Source: Propionicimonas sp.
GTDB taxonomy: Bacteria > Actinomycetota > Actinomycetes > Propionibacteriales > Propionibacteriaceae
Length of the DNA: 64,000 nt
Assembly: GCA_013791955.1 (NCBI GenBank)
Contig: VMSW01000001.1
Location: forward strand, 97,661-161,660
Direction of reading: 5' to 3'
A program made the translations under genes and the position numbers. This document shows, piece after piece, positions 1 to 7,388 of the stretch (within the stretch, counting starts at the first letter, position 1; every line of letters starts with the position of its first letter). A model generated the notes under the pieces. That model did not search any database. It had not been told where the DNA came from and saw only the letters and a list, made by a program, of their open reading frames with translations.

Positions 1-2
1 AG

Positions 3-968
3 GCGCACCGCAGGAAGCTGTCGGTCGGTTTCCTGCTGGTAGGCGCTTTTTCGCTGGTGCTCGCCGGTTGCGCCAAATCGCTGCCGACCACCTACGGCAC
101 CCAGCCGAGCCCAGAACCGTCCCTGACCTTGCCCTCCCTGCCGCCGACCACTCCGACCCCGACGGCGCCCACCACTCCGGCGAAGCCTGCTGGGCCTTTT
201 GATTCGCTCAGTGCGGCGGCGAAGAAGGAGTTCAAGGGCTGCCTGACCAAATCGCTTGGCCCCGGTTCTGGCGGCAAATGCGCCAAGCTGGTGGTGAAGA
301 AGCTCAAGGCGGCTGGCTTCTACCCGTGGCGTGCCGCCTCCTACCTCAGCTCCACCGGCGCCAACGCGCTCCTGAACTATCAGCGCTCCCGCGGGCTGAG
401 GGCCAACGCCATCACCACCACCGAAACCTGGGTGGCGCTGGCCACCAAAGCGCCTTCGGTACCCACTGAACTGCCAAAGAAGTGCACCACCACCAAAGGC
501 GTGATCCTGTGTGTCGACCAGGCACACCGCAAGCTGTTCTGGATCAAGAACGGCAAGGTCGTCAAGACTTTCAAGGTTCGGCTGGGCGGCTGGAACAGCG
601 ACGCCAAGACGAAGAAGTGGAAGGTCTTCGCGACCGCTAACGGCACCTGGAAGGTGTTCGACAAGCAGGTCAGCCCCGCCTCGGAAAACTACGGCTCCGG
701 CGCCATGCCCTACAGCACCATGTTCCATCCCGATATGTACGTGCACTACTCGCCGGGCTTCCATTCAGTTGGCTACGCCTCCTCCAGCCACGGCTGTGTG
801 AACATCGGCAAGCTCAGCCAGGCGCAGTGGATCTTCTCCCACACCCCAATCGGTGCCACGGTCTACGTCTACTCGCTCAAGGCGCCCAAGAAGGCCCCGA
901 CCACCACGCCGTCCAGCCAGCCGACAGCTGGCAGCACTGCCGCGCCGTCGGGGACGCCCACGTCCTGA
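3..968 (+). CDS. L,D-transpeptidase lipoprotein (YkuD), 5' partial
   Basis: Secreted peptidoglycan-crosslinking enzyme of the YkuD family, expected to form 3-3 crosslinks in the wall. The reading frame is open to the window edge. A hydrophobic stretch ending in the lipobox LAGC precedes the GTG at 57, so the true start lies upstream and the protein is a lipoprotein. After a Pro/Thr-rich linker, residues around LNYQRSRGL look like a peptidoglycan-binding-type domain. The C-terminal catalytic region carries the hallmark SHGCVNIG with the nucleophilic Cys. A Pro/Thr/Ser-rich tail ends the protein. The catalytic fold call is firm; the middle domain is less certain. Confidence 0.88.
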   Translation, partial: AHRRKLSVGFLLVGAFSLVLAGCAKSLPTTYGTQPSPEPSLTLPSLPPTTPTPTAPTTPAKPAGPFDSLSAAAKKEFKGCLTKSLGPGSGGKCAKLVVKKLKAAGFYPWRAASYLSSTGANALLNYQRSRGLRANAITTTETWVALATKAPSVPTELPKKCTTTKGVILCVDQAHRKLFWIKNGKVVKTFKVRLGGWNSDAKTKKWKVFATANGTWKVFDKQVSPASENYGSGAMPYSTMFHPDMYVHYSPGFHSVGYASSSHGCVNIGKLSQAQWIFSHTPIGATVYVYSLKAPKKAPTTTPSSQPTAGSTAAPSGTPTS

Positions 969-972
969 ACGT

Positions 973-993
973 GGGTTGCGCGTGGCGCAGCCC
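973..993 (+). terminator. Short GC-rich hairpin after the L,D-transpeptidase gene
   Basis: Arms GGGTTGCGC and GCGCAGCCC pair with one G-T wobble around a 3-nt loop, directly after the stop codon. No U-tract follows, so this is at best a weak or Rho-assisted terminator. Confidence 0.3.
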
Positions 994-1016
994 GAGCTGC
1001 ATGGGAGAATTCAGCC

Positions 1017-2225
1017 ATGGCCGACACTGTGCGCTCGCTGGCCGCGACCATCACCGGCAATGACGCGCCTGGATTGTTGACTCGGCTGATGGCGGCCATC
1101 GCCGAAATCGACGCCGAAATCCTCGACCTCGAACAGACCGTCGTGCGCGGCCAGTTGAGCATTGGGATGCTGCTGGGAGTGCCACCGGCCGGCCACGACC
1201 TACTGCAGGATCGGCTGGCCGGAGCCTGCGCCCGCCTCGGGCTGACGCTCGCCTTGGCCGAAGGCATCGGCGACAACCCACCCCGGCTCAACCGTTCGGT
1301 GGTCACGATCCTGGGACGGCCGCTGCTGAGCAGCCATGTTGCAGTCACCACCCGGGTGATCGCTGAACATGATGGCAACATCGACCGCAGCCGCCGGCTT
1401 TCCAGGACCCCGCTAACCAGCCTGGAGTTCTGGGTATCGGGCGCAGACCCAGCCGTGCTGCGGCCAGCCCTGGCCCGGGCGGCTGCCACCTCCGGATTCG
1501 ACGTCTCGATTTCGCCAGCTGGCCTGGCCCGGCAGGGCCGCCGCCTGATCGTGATGGACGTGGATTCGACGCTGATCCGCGACGAAGTGATCGAGCTCCT
1601 TGCCGCCCACGCCGGCTGCGAGCTTGCCGTGCGGGAAGTGACTGAGCGGGCCATGCGCGGCGAGCTCGATTTCGCCGAAAGCCTGCGGGAACGGGTGCAA
1701 CTGCTGGCCGGGCTGCCGGTGAGCGTCTTCGACGACGTGCGGGCCGCCGTCCGGTTCACTCCGGGTGCGCGCACGCTGGTGGCTACCCTGCGTGATCTGG
1801 GGCTGACGATCGGGCTGGTCTCGGGTGGGTTCATCGAAGTGGTCGCCCCACTGGCTGCCGAACTCGGCATCACTCGCGTCCACGCCAATGCCCTTGAGGT
1901 GGCCGACGGGCGGCTCACCGGACGGGTTGCTGGCGAGATCGTCGATCGGGCGGCGAAAGCCACCAAACTGCGCGAATGGGCTGGCGAGGAGCAGTTGCCA
2001 ATGTCGCGCACCATCGCCATCGGTGATGGTGCCAACGATCTGGACATGCTCGCCGCCGCCGGGCTGGGCATCGCTTTCAACGCCAAACCAACCGTGCGGG
2101 CTTCGGCCGACACCGCGCTCAACCTGCCCTATTTGGATGCGGTGCTGTTCCTGTTGGGCCTGTCTCGCGAAGAGGTCGAGGACGCTGCGGCGGCCCGCGA
2201 CAAGCTTGATCTGAGCGCCCGGTGA
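1017..2225 (+). CDS. serB: Phosphoserine phosphatase SerB with N-terminal ACT domains
   Basis: Catalyses the last step of serine synthesis, O-phosphoserine to serine plus phosphate, in the cytoplasm. The first ~170 residues look like tandem ACT domains (likely amino-acid sensing), as in actinobacterial SerB of about 400 residues. The HAD domain begins with DVDSTLI (D181 nucleophile, D183 acid/base). It continues with VSGGF near residue 270 and GDGANDLDM near residue 336, which binds Mg. The ATG is preceded by GGGAGA. The stop overlaps the start of the next gene (GTGA), so the two are probably translationally coupled. Confidence 0.95.
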   Translation: MADTVRSLAATITGNDAPGLLTRLMAAIAEIDAEILDLEQTVVRGQLSIGMLLGVPPAGHDLLQDRLAGACARLGLTLALAEGIGDNPPRLNRSVVTILGRPLLSSHVAVTTRVIAEHDGNIDRSRRLSRTPLTSLEFWVSGADPAVLRPALARAAATSGFDVSISPAGLARQGRRLIVMDVDSTLIRDEVIELLAAHAGCELAVREVTERAMRGELDFAESLRERVQLLAGLPVSVFDDVRAAVRFTPGARTLVATLRDLGLTIGLVSGGFIEVVAPLAAELGITRVHANALEVADGRLTGRVAGEIVDRAAKATKLREWAGEEQLPMSRTIAIGDGANDLDMLAAAGLGIAFNAKPTVRASADTALNLPYLDAVLFLLGLSREEVEDAAAARDKLDLSAR

Positions 2226-2887
2226 ATCCCGTTTGGCGACAGCGGCTGCGCGACGCCGGCGTGCTGGGTGGCGTGGCGGTGCAGCTCCTGCTGGTGTTTC
2301 TGGGCGTCGACTTCGCGGTGGAGTTCGACGAAGACGAACCAGACACCATGATCTTCGCCTGGTGCCTGGTGGCAACGGTGTATGCCGCAGTGATGATCAT
2401 TTCGCTCAGCTTCGCTGCTCGAACCTCGGCCGCCGCCAAGGAGTATCGGCCCTCCAAGCTGCAAGCCAATGCGGTGGTGCGCGTAACGGCCCTGACGTCC
2501 TCGCTGGTAGCGGGGCTCATGGGCGTTTCGGCGGCGTTCCTGGTGGTGGTGTTGCGCGATGATCCCACCGACGGCTGGTGGTACAAGGGCCTGGGAGTAT
2601 GGGCAATGGTGTTGGCCTGGGGCGTGGTGCACTGGGGCTTTGCGCAGTGGTACTTCGCTCGCTATTACGCCACCGCGAACCCGCCGATGGAGTTTCCCGG
2701 GACGGCCACGCCGCATCTGGTCGACTTTGTCTACTTCTCCTACACCGTCGGCACCACCTTCGCTGCCTCCGACGTGAGCGTGCTGAGTCGGGACGTGCGT
2801 TGGCGGGTCACCTTGCATGGGGTGGTTGCTTTCTTCTTCAACAGCGCCATCGTAGTGCTGGCGCTGAGCACGCTGACCGGCTCCTGA
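2222..2887 (+). CDS. DUF1345 family membrane protein
   Basis: Predicted inner-membrane protein of 221 residues with about five hydrophobic segments. The C-terminal block FVYFSYTVGTTFAASDV, followed by a histidine-containing stretch and a final helix, is typical of DUF1345. No biochemical role is established for this family. It starts at GTG and overlaps the serB stop by 4 nt, which suggests co-transcription. A clear promoter region follows it, so the operon probably ends here. Confidence 0.8.
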   Translation: MNPVWRQRLRDAGVLGGVAVQLLLVFLGVDFAVEFDEDEPDTMIFAWCLVATVYAAVMIISLSFAARTSAAAKEYRPSKLQANAVVRVTALTSSLVAGLMGVSAAFLVVVLRDDPTDGWWYKGLGVWAMVLAWGVVHWGFAQWYFARYYATANPPMEFPGTATPHLVDFVYFSYTVGTTFAASDVSVLSRDVRWRVTLHGVVAFFFNSAIVVLALSTLTGS

Positions 2888-2944
2888 AGTAGCCGGACGT
2901 CGGGCCAATCCCTACTATTCAGGGGCTGCGGGGGGCGTGCTTGG

Positions 2945-3000
2945 TTGTATCCAAACTGCGACGCAGCGGCGACAACTCTGCGATAGCGGCTCGTTAGTTT
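2945..3000 (+). promoter_or_regulatory. Triple 11-bp direct repeat overlapping the lipoprotein promoter (site A)
   Basis: GCGAC at 2958, GCGAC at 2969 and GCGAT at 2980 are spaced exactly 11 nt apart in the contexts CTGCGACG, GCGACA and CTGCGATA. The candidate promoter is GACAAC (2971-2976), an 18-nt spacer, then TAGTTT (2995-3000), so the repeats overlap the -35. Head-to-tail 11-bp repeats are the usual footprint of OmpR/PhoB-type regulators, and one is encoded at 4505-5218. A near-identical array lies at 6746-6799. The -10 ends 7 nt before the ATG at 3008, consistent with a leaderless mRNA. Confidence 0.65.
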
Positions 3001-3007
3001 GGATGAC

Positions 3008-3616
3008 ATGAAGAATGCAACACCGGCTCGCTTGGTCGGCCGACTGCGTTGGCTGAATGTGCCGCTGGCGCTTGGCCTGGCCGCTTTGCTGATGCTGAGC
3101 GGTTGCAGCGTGGACGTGATCGCCCCCGGCCAGGGCGCTACACCTGGTCCGACCGACACCCAGCAGGCCCTGGCTGAGCCGACCGAAAGCGCTGAGCCCA
3201 TCGAATCGGTCGAACCGATGAGCTCGGACCCAGCCTCACCATCGCCGAGTGTGAAGAAGCCGACCGGTCCCAACGCCAAGGCCTACCGCTCCTACTACGC
3301 CGGTGAGGTTGATGTCACCACCGGCTGCCCGGACGGGGAGATCGTCATCGATCAGTCGATGCGAACCACGGTGATCACCGAGGCCTGCGAGAAGGTCACG
3401 GTCACCGCTCCCTTCAGCAATGTGCTGGCCCAACGGGTCGGCAAGTTGGTGGTGACCTATACCGGCAGCCACAGCTATTTCCTGGTCACCGAGCTGGGCT
3501 CGGCCACCATCGAAGCCCCCTTCGACCATCTGTATTGGGACAAGGGGAATCCCAGAGTCAAGGTCTCTGGTCTGAACACCGTCGCAAAACGTAACCCAGT
3601 AAAGGAACAGCAATGA
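3008..3616 (+). CDS. Lipoprotein 1 of a three-member paralogous family (DUF3060-like)
   Basis: Secreted lipoprotein of 202 residues with signal peptide and lipobox LSGC. A Pro/Glu/Ser-rich linker leads to a C-terminal domain of about 105 residues. That domain is all-beta in appearance with two conserved Cys (GCPDGE and EACEK) and a LYWDKGNP motif. Proteins at 3896 and 6191 share the domain, the Cys pair and the NPNPVKE-like tail. The pattern recalls DUF3060 but is not proven. ATG 3008 is chosen over the upstream in-frame TTG because the promoter -10 is immediately upstream. The position next to a two-component system suggests a role in envelope sensing (inference). Confidence 0.75.
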   Translation: MKNATPARLVGRLRWLNVPLALGLAALLMLSGCSVDVIAPGQGATPGPTDTQQALAEPTESAEPIESVEPMSSDPASPSPSVKKPTGPNAKAYRSYYAGEVDVTTGCPDGEIVIDQSMRTTVITEACEKVTVTAPFSNVLAQRVGKLVVTYTGSHSYFLVTELGSATIEAPFDHLYWDKGNPRVKVSGLNTVAKRNPVKEQQ

Positions 3617-3903
3617 GCCAGTACCCCTACGACGCACCGACCGCCGTCCCCACCGCCTACCCCTATCAGGCGACGCCGACCGCGCCCCGCACCAATGGCA
3701 TGGCGATAGCCTCTCTGGTCTTCGCGCTTCTTGGGTTCACCGTTGTCCCGGTGATCCTTGGCCATCTGGCCCTGAACTCGATCAAGAAGACGGGCGAGGG
3801 CGGCTCGGCGCTGGCAGTGATCGGGCTGGTGCTGGGCTATCTCCAGATTGCCCTGGTAGTCGTCTTCATGGCCCTTGGCTTTGCCGGGGCCTTTGATGCC
3901 TGA
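3613..3903 (+). CDS. DUF4190 domain membrane protein
   Basis: Small protein of 96 residues with a Tyr/Pro/Thr-rich cytoplasmic N-terminus of ~28 residues and two transmembrane helices. The DUF4190 signature is visible in NGMAIASLVFALLG and GHLALNSIKKTGEGG. Function is unknown; such proteins often accompany actinobacterial membrane or signalling operons. It overlaps the preceding lipoprotein stop by 4 nt (ATGA), so it is in the same operon and probably translationally coupled. Confidence 0.8.
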   Translation: MSQYPYDAPTAVPTAYPYQATPTAPRTNGMAIASLVFALLGFTVVPVILGHLALNSIKKTGEGGSALAVIGLVLGYLQIALVVVFMALGFAGAFDA

Positions 3904-4474
3904 CGCACACCACGAGGGCGATGCTGGCGGGCCGCCTCGGTTTCCGAGGCGGCCTCCGGCGTTAGGGCTGGCGCTGCCTGGTCTGCTACTTGCCCTCGTC
4001 CTCACTGGCTGCTCGGTCGAGATGGTTCGACCGGGCAGTGCCTCCTCGGCTCCGCAGGCTGGCGGGGAGGAGTCGGCGGGCGCGAATCAGGCCGACCAAT
4101 CAGCCGATCCCGACGTCACCGAATCTGAAGACCCACTGCAGTACGCGCGGCGCTCCTACTATGCCGACAAGATCACTGCCACCCTCGATTGCGCGAATGG
4201 CGAGGTGGTGGTGGACAAAAGCGACCAGACCGTCCGAATCACCCGCGACTGTGCCAAAGTCATCATTCGTGCCGAATACACCGACCTGCTGGCAGAGCAT
4301 GTCGATAGCTTGCTGGTCGAGGAAGCCGGTGAGTTCAGCTATGTGCTCCTGCGTAGTGCCGACACTGTGGTGGTGGCGGCCGAAGGGACCGACGTTTGGT
4401 GGGATGAGGGCAATCCAACGGTAGACGTCGCCGGATTCGGCTCGGCGGCCAACCCAAATCCGGTCAAGGAATGA
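3896..4474 (+). CDS. Lipoprotein 2 of the paralogous family
   Basis: Secreted lipoprotein of 192 residues with a late hydrophobic segment and lipobox LTGC, preceded by an unusually long N-terminal region. The C-terminal domain matches lipoproteins 1 and 3, with two conserved Cys (DCANGE and DCAKV), VWWDEGNP and a NPNPVKE end. ATG 3896 is preferred over the upstream TTG because it overlaps the DUF4190 stop by only 8 nt. It directly precedes the response-regulator gene, so the lipoproteins and the two-component system appear co-transcribed. Confidence 0.75.
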   Translation: MPDAHHEGDAGGPPRFPRRPPALGLALPGLLLALVLTGCSVEMVRPGSASSAPQAGGEESAGANQADQSADPDVTESEDPLQYARRSYYADKITATLDCANGEVVVDKSDQTVRITRDCAKVIIRAEYTDLLAEHVDSLLVEEAGEFSYVLLRSADTVVVAAEGTDVWWDEGNPTVDVAGFGSAANPNPVKE

Positions 4475-4504
4475 CCGTTATTCAGCAGCGTGCAGGAGGT
4501 TTCA

Positions 4505-5218
4505 ATGGCTGACCCGATCAAGGTGCTCCTGGTCGACGACGAGGTGGCTATCACCTCGTCGTTGGCCCCCTTCTTGGAGCGCTCCGGTTTTGAAGTTCGG
4601 GTTGCCGTCGATGGCGTGGCGGCCCTGGCCGCGGCGGCGTCGTGGCGTCCGACGATCATCGTCTGCGACGTGTTGATGCCCCGGTTGGATGGACGCGAAG
4701 TGGTGCGGGAGTTGCGCCAGCAGGGCGACTGGACGCCGTTGATCCTGCTGACCAAGGTGGACGCCACCAGCGAGCGCTCCGCAGCCCTGGATGAGGGCGC
4801 TGATGACTACTTGAGTAAGCCGTTCGACCCCGATGAGTTGGTCTCGCGCATTCGGGCGGTGCTGCGCCGTGCCGTGCCCGGCACGCCACCGCTGAGCGCG
4901 GCCGACCGGCTGGTGGCCGGCGATCTGCTCTACGACCGGCGCTCGCGGCGGGTTTGGCTGGCAGGCCGTGAGTTGGCGCTCACCCCAAGGGCGATGCTGC
5001 TGCTGGAATACCTGATGGGTCGCCCCGGCGAGGTGCACAGCCGCGATCGGCTGCTCTCCACACTGTGGGGTTACGACTTCCCGGCCAGCACCCGTGCGGT
5101 CGATCATCGGGTCGCTGAGCTGCGCCGAGTACTGGGCGATGACGCTGGCCAGCCCCGCTTCATCGAGACCGTCCAAACGTTGGGCTATCGCTTCGTGTCA
5201 AAGGTGGCTCGCGGATGA
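4505..5218 (+). CDS. OmpR/PhoB-family response regulator
   Basis: Cytoplasmic DNA-binding regulator of 237 residues. The receiver domain (1-~120) has the acidic pocket D11/D12, the phospho-acceptor D55 in CDVLMP, the LLTK switch Thr and the SKPF Lys. The C-terminal winged helix (~140-235) ends in QTLGYRF, typical of Trans_reg_C. The start is the ATG at 4505 because AGGAGG sits at 4494-4499; an in-frame GTG at 4490 lies upstream of that site. It overlaps the kinase gene by 4 nt. Its likely targets are the two triple 11-bp repeats at 2945 and 6746 (inference from repeat geometry and location). Confidence 0.92.
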   Translation: MADPIKVLLVDDEVAITSSLAPFLERSGFEVRVAVDGVAALAAAASWRPTIIVCDVLMPRLDGREVVRELRQQGDWTPLILLTKVDATSERSAALDEGADDYLSKPFDPDELVSRIRAVLRRAVPGTPPLSAADRLVAGDLLYDRRSRRVWLAGRELALTPRAMLLLEYLMGRPGEVHSRDRLLSTLWGYDFPASTRAVDHRVAELRRVLGDDAGQPRFIETVQTLGYRFVSKVARG

Positions 5219-6150
5219 AGAAGGCGCTGCGGGTCGTGGCGGTTGGGTTCCCGGTGGTCCTGGGGGTGATCGCGGCGGTGGCGGTGTTCTTGCTGCTTCC
5301 GGGCGTGCAGGTGCGGGTGACCACCGCGCCGGCGGTGTTGGCTCTCGGCACCGGTGCGGCCCTCTCGGCGCTCGTCGGGGGCTGGATCCTCGCCCGCCAA
5401 CTGGCCGAGCGAAAGCGACGGGAGTTGCTCGATTCAGGGGCGGCCCAAGCCAGGGCCGAACACCAGGCGTTTCTGGCCCGTCTCGATCATGAGATGAAGA
5501 ACCCGTTGACCGCGATCCGGGCTGCGCTGGCGGCTCACGGCACCGAGTCTTCGACGCATCTGCAGGTGGCCGACTCCCAGGTGGCTCGATTGGGCAGCCT
5601 GGTCGGTGACCTGCGCAAACTGTCGGATCTGCAGTCGCGTCCGCTGGAGGTGGAGCCAGTCGACCTCGGCCAAACCGTCGGCGAGGCCGTCCTGGCGGTG
5701 CAGACCTATTTGCTGCAGCTGGGTAGCGAGCGGCATTTTGCGGTGCACTTCCCGACCGCGCCTTGGCGGATCGCGCCAGTGCCTGGCGACTCGGATCTGC
5801 TCTACCTGGCGGTGTTCAACCTGCTGGCCAACGCCGCCAAGTTCACCCAGGACGGGGACTCAGTTGAGGTGCGAGCAGGTGAAGCTGACGGCATGGTCTG
5901 GCTGGAAGTGGCCGACACCGGCCTAGGGATTCCAGAAGCCGATCTGCCGCAGGTCTGGGACGAGCTGGCTCGCGCTACCAACGCCCGCGGTATTGCCGGC
6001 ACCGGTCTTGGGCTGCCGCTGGTGAAGGTGGTCGTGGAACGCCACGGCGGCAAGGTGGGTCTGCGTTCGCGAGAGGGGGAGGGCACCAGCGTCCGCATTC
6101 AGTTGCCGGCCGCCCGCCCGCCCGCCAGGGCTCCGCAGGTCGTGAGTTGA
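5215..6150 (+). CDS. Sensor histidine kinase lacking an extracytoplasmic sensor domain
   Basis: Membrane kinase of 311 residues paired with the response regulator at 4505. Two transmembrane helices (~5-30 and ~38-60) are joined by only a few residues, so there is no periplasmic input domain. The H-box is LDHEMKNPLTAIRAAL with phospho-acceptor H92. The ATPase domain shows the N-box NLLANAAKF, the G1 box DTGLGIP and the G2 box GTGLGLP. Input may come through membrane partners, the neighbouring lipoproteins or the DUF4190 protein (inference), as in intramembrane-sensing kinases. Confidence 0.9.
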   Translation: MKKALRVVAVGFPVVLGVIAAVAVFLLLPGVQVRVTTAPAVLALGTGAALSALVGGWILARQLAERKRRELLDSGAAQARAEHQAFLARLDHEMKNPLTAIRAALAAHGTESSTHLQVADSQVARLGSLVGDLRKLSDLQSRPLEVEPVDLGQTVGEAVLAVQTYLLQLGSERHFAVHFPTAPWRIAPVPGDSDLLYLAVFNLLANAAKFTQDGDSVEVRAGEADGMVWLEVADTGLGIPEADLPQVWDELARATNARGIAGTGLGLPLVKVVVERHGGKVGLRSREGEGTSVRIQLPAARPPARAPQVVS

Positions 6151-6190
6151 GTAGCCAAAGCACTGCAGTATCTATTCGTTAGGTGGGTAA

Positions 6191-6718
6191 ATGAAGCAGA
6201 TAGTCGTCGCAATCGGCCTTGTGGTTAGCCTTGCGTTCTTTGCGGGCTGCAGCGTCGAGGCGGTCGGTCCGGGCAGTCCGAGCTCAGCAGGGACGCCGTC
6301 CAGCGAACCGACTGAGAGCCCCTCGACTGCCGCGTCGGAGACGACGACAGCGACGAGCACCGGCACCGACGGCGACAGCTCGACGCGGCGTTCGGCCTAT
6401 GCCGACGATGTGGACGTGACCCTGAGTTGCCCGACCGGTGAGTTGGTGTTGGAAAAGACCATGACGACCACCCGGATCACTCAGGACTGCAACAAGGTCA
6501 CCGTGCGGGGTTCGCTCACGGTGGTGTTGGCGGAGCGCGTCGGTACCCTCATCGTCGAGGCGGACGCGAGCAGCTCGCTGGTTCTGGTGCGCAGTGCCGA
6601 TTCGGTATTGGTGGCTGGCGCGCTGGCGGATGTCTATTGGGACAAGGGCATGCCGGGGAAGGTTGAGGTCACCGGGTCGCTGGCCAGCGCCAACCCCAAC
6701 CCGACACCGGAGGGCTGA
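6191..6718 (+). CDS. Lipoprotein 3 of the paralogous family
   Basis: Secreted lipoprotein of 175 residues with signal peptide and lipobox FAGC, then a Ser/Thr-rich linker. The C-terminal domain matches lipoproteins 1 and 2, with the Cys pair SCPTGE and DCNKV, VYWDKG and a NPNPTPEG end. The ATG is preceded by AGGTGG. It lies 40 nt after the kinase gene on the same strand and may be read through or have its own weak promoter. Three paralogues around one two-component system suggest redundant or graded inputs or outputs of that system (inference). Confidence 0.75.
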   Translation: MKQIVVAIGLVVSLAFFAGCSVEAVGPGSPSSAGTPSSEPTESPSTAASETTTATSTGTDGDSSTRRSAYADDVDVTLSCPTGELVLEKTMTTTRITQDCNKVTVRGSLTVVLAERVGTLIVEADASSSLVLVRSADSVLVAGALADVYWDKGMPGKVEVTGSLASANPNPTPEG

Positions 6719-6745
6719 TCGTGCTCGGCGGTGGTGATCGGCGGT

Positions 6746-6799
6746 GTATCGAGACTGCGACGTCGCCGCGACAGCGCTGCGATACCGGCGGGCTAGGTT
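6746..6799 (+). promoter_or_regulatory. Triple 11-bp direct repeat overlapping the pspC promoter (site B)
   Basis: Near copy of site A: GCGAC at 6757, GCGAC at 6768 and GCGAT at 6779, again exactly 11 nt apart. The promoter has the same geometry, GACAGC (6770-6775), an 18-nt spacer, then TAGGTT (6794-6799). The outer bases GTATCG and CGATAC also form an inverted pair, and GCGACGTCGC within is palindromic. Transcription from here would give pspC a leader of roughly 140 nt. Confidence 0.6.
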
Positions 6800-6880
6800 G
6801 AGGTTGTTGGGCCGATCAGCCTGTCGCTCCCCGGTGCTATGGTTCGGCGGGCAATAGGCGGAAAGGCCCCCAATCGGCTT

Positions 6881-6898
6881 GCCGAGGCCCGCCTCGGC
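6881..6898 (+). other. Perfect hairpin in the pspC leader
   Basis: GCCGAGGC and GCCTCGGC form an 8-bp stem around two bases in the long untranslated leader before pspC. No U-tract follows, so it is more likely a leader structure or stability element than a terminator. Confidence 0.4.
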
Positions 6899-6948
6899 AT
6901 TCCCTGCTCAACTCGACGTTTGACTCAGTTTCAGGAAAGGAAACGAAA

Positions 6949-7179
6949 ATGAAAGAACCACTGACTCGCTCCGGCAGCGACAAGATGCTCACCGGCGTCT
7001 GCGGCGGCCTGGCCCGCTCCCTGGGCATGAACGCCACCCTGGTGCGCATCCTGGTTGTGGTCCTGAGCTTCTTCATCGGCCTGCCGGTGATCGCCTACAT
7101 CGTGATGTGGCTGATGCTCCCGCTGGACGCCGACGGCCCCACCGGTCTGGAAGAACTGCAGGGCGGCAAGAAGTCCTGA
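6949..7179 (+). CDS. PspC domain protein
   Basis: Membrane protein of 76 residues, essentially a bare PspC domain: LTRSGSDKMLTGVCGGLA, then a hydrophobic hairpin ending YIVMWLMLPLD. PspC-family proteins act in envelope-stress signalling, although actinobacterial versions are often standalone. The Shine-Dalgarno is AGGAAAGGA. It is monocistronic, with candidate operator site B upstream and a strong terminator directly after, which fits an output of the neighbouring two-component system. Confidence 0.88.
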   Translation: MKEPLTRSGSDKMLTGVCGGLARSLGMNATLVRILVVVLSFFIGLPVIAYIVMWLMLPLDADGPTGLEELQGGKKS

Positions 7180-7194
7180 TCTAGGACGGCTTCG

Positions 7195-7239
7195 AAAAGC
7201 CGGGTGGTGCTGGTGGCGGCCAGTACCACCCGGCTTTTT
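7195..7239 (+). terminator. Rho-independent terminator after pspC
   Basis: Arms AAAAGCCGGGTGGT and ACCACCCGGCTTTT pair perfectly around a ~16-nt loop, and the T-run follows. This is the clearest intrinsic terminator in the window. Confidence 0.88.
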
Positions 7240-7296
7240 CGTCCCCTGGCACTGGGGGCGAATCGCAGCCGAGGCCCCTCCGGCCGCGCTGCTCCG

Positions 7297-7340
7297 GCTC
7301 AAGGACTCTTCATGGCTGCTTCACGCAAGCTTCATGGAGG
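7297..7340 (+). promoter_or_regulatory. PHO-box-like 11-bp direct repeats upstream of the Fe-S protein gene
   Basis: Three head-to-tail 11-bp units, CTTCATGGCTG (7308), CTTCACGCAAG (7319) and CTTCATGGAGG (7330), follow a degenerate fourth, GCTCAAGGACT (7297). The 7+4 layout and TTCA core resemble actinobacterial PhoP boxes (GTTCACC-type), but another OmpR-family regulator could bind. The array ends 48 nt before the ATG at 7389. Confidence 0.5.
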
Positions 7341-7388
7341 CGGCCTTCGATGGTGGCAAGCAGAGTTGCAGCCACCTGAGAGGTCAAG

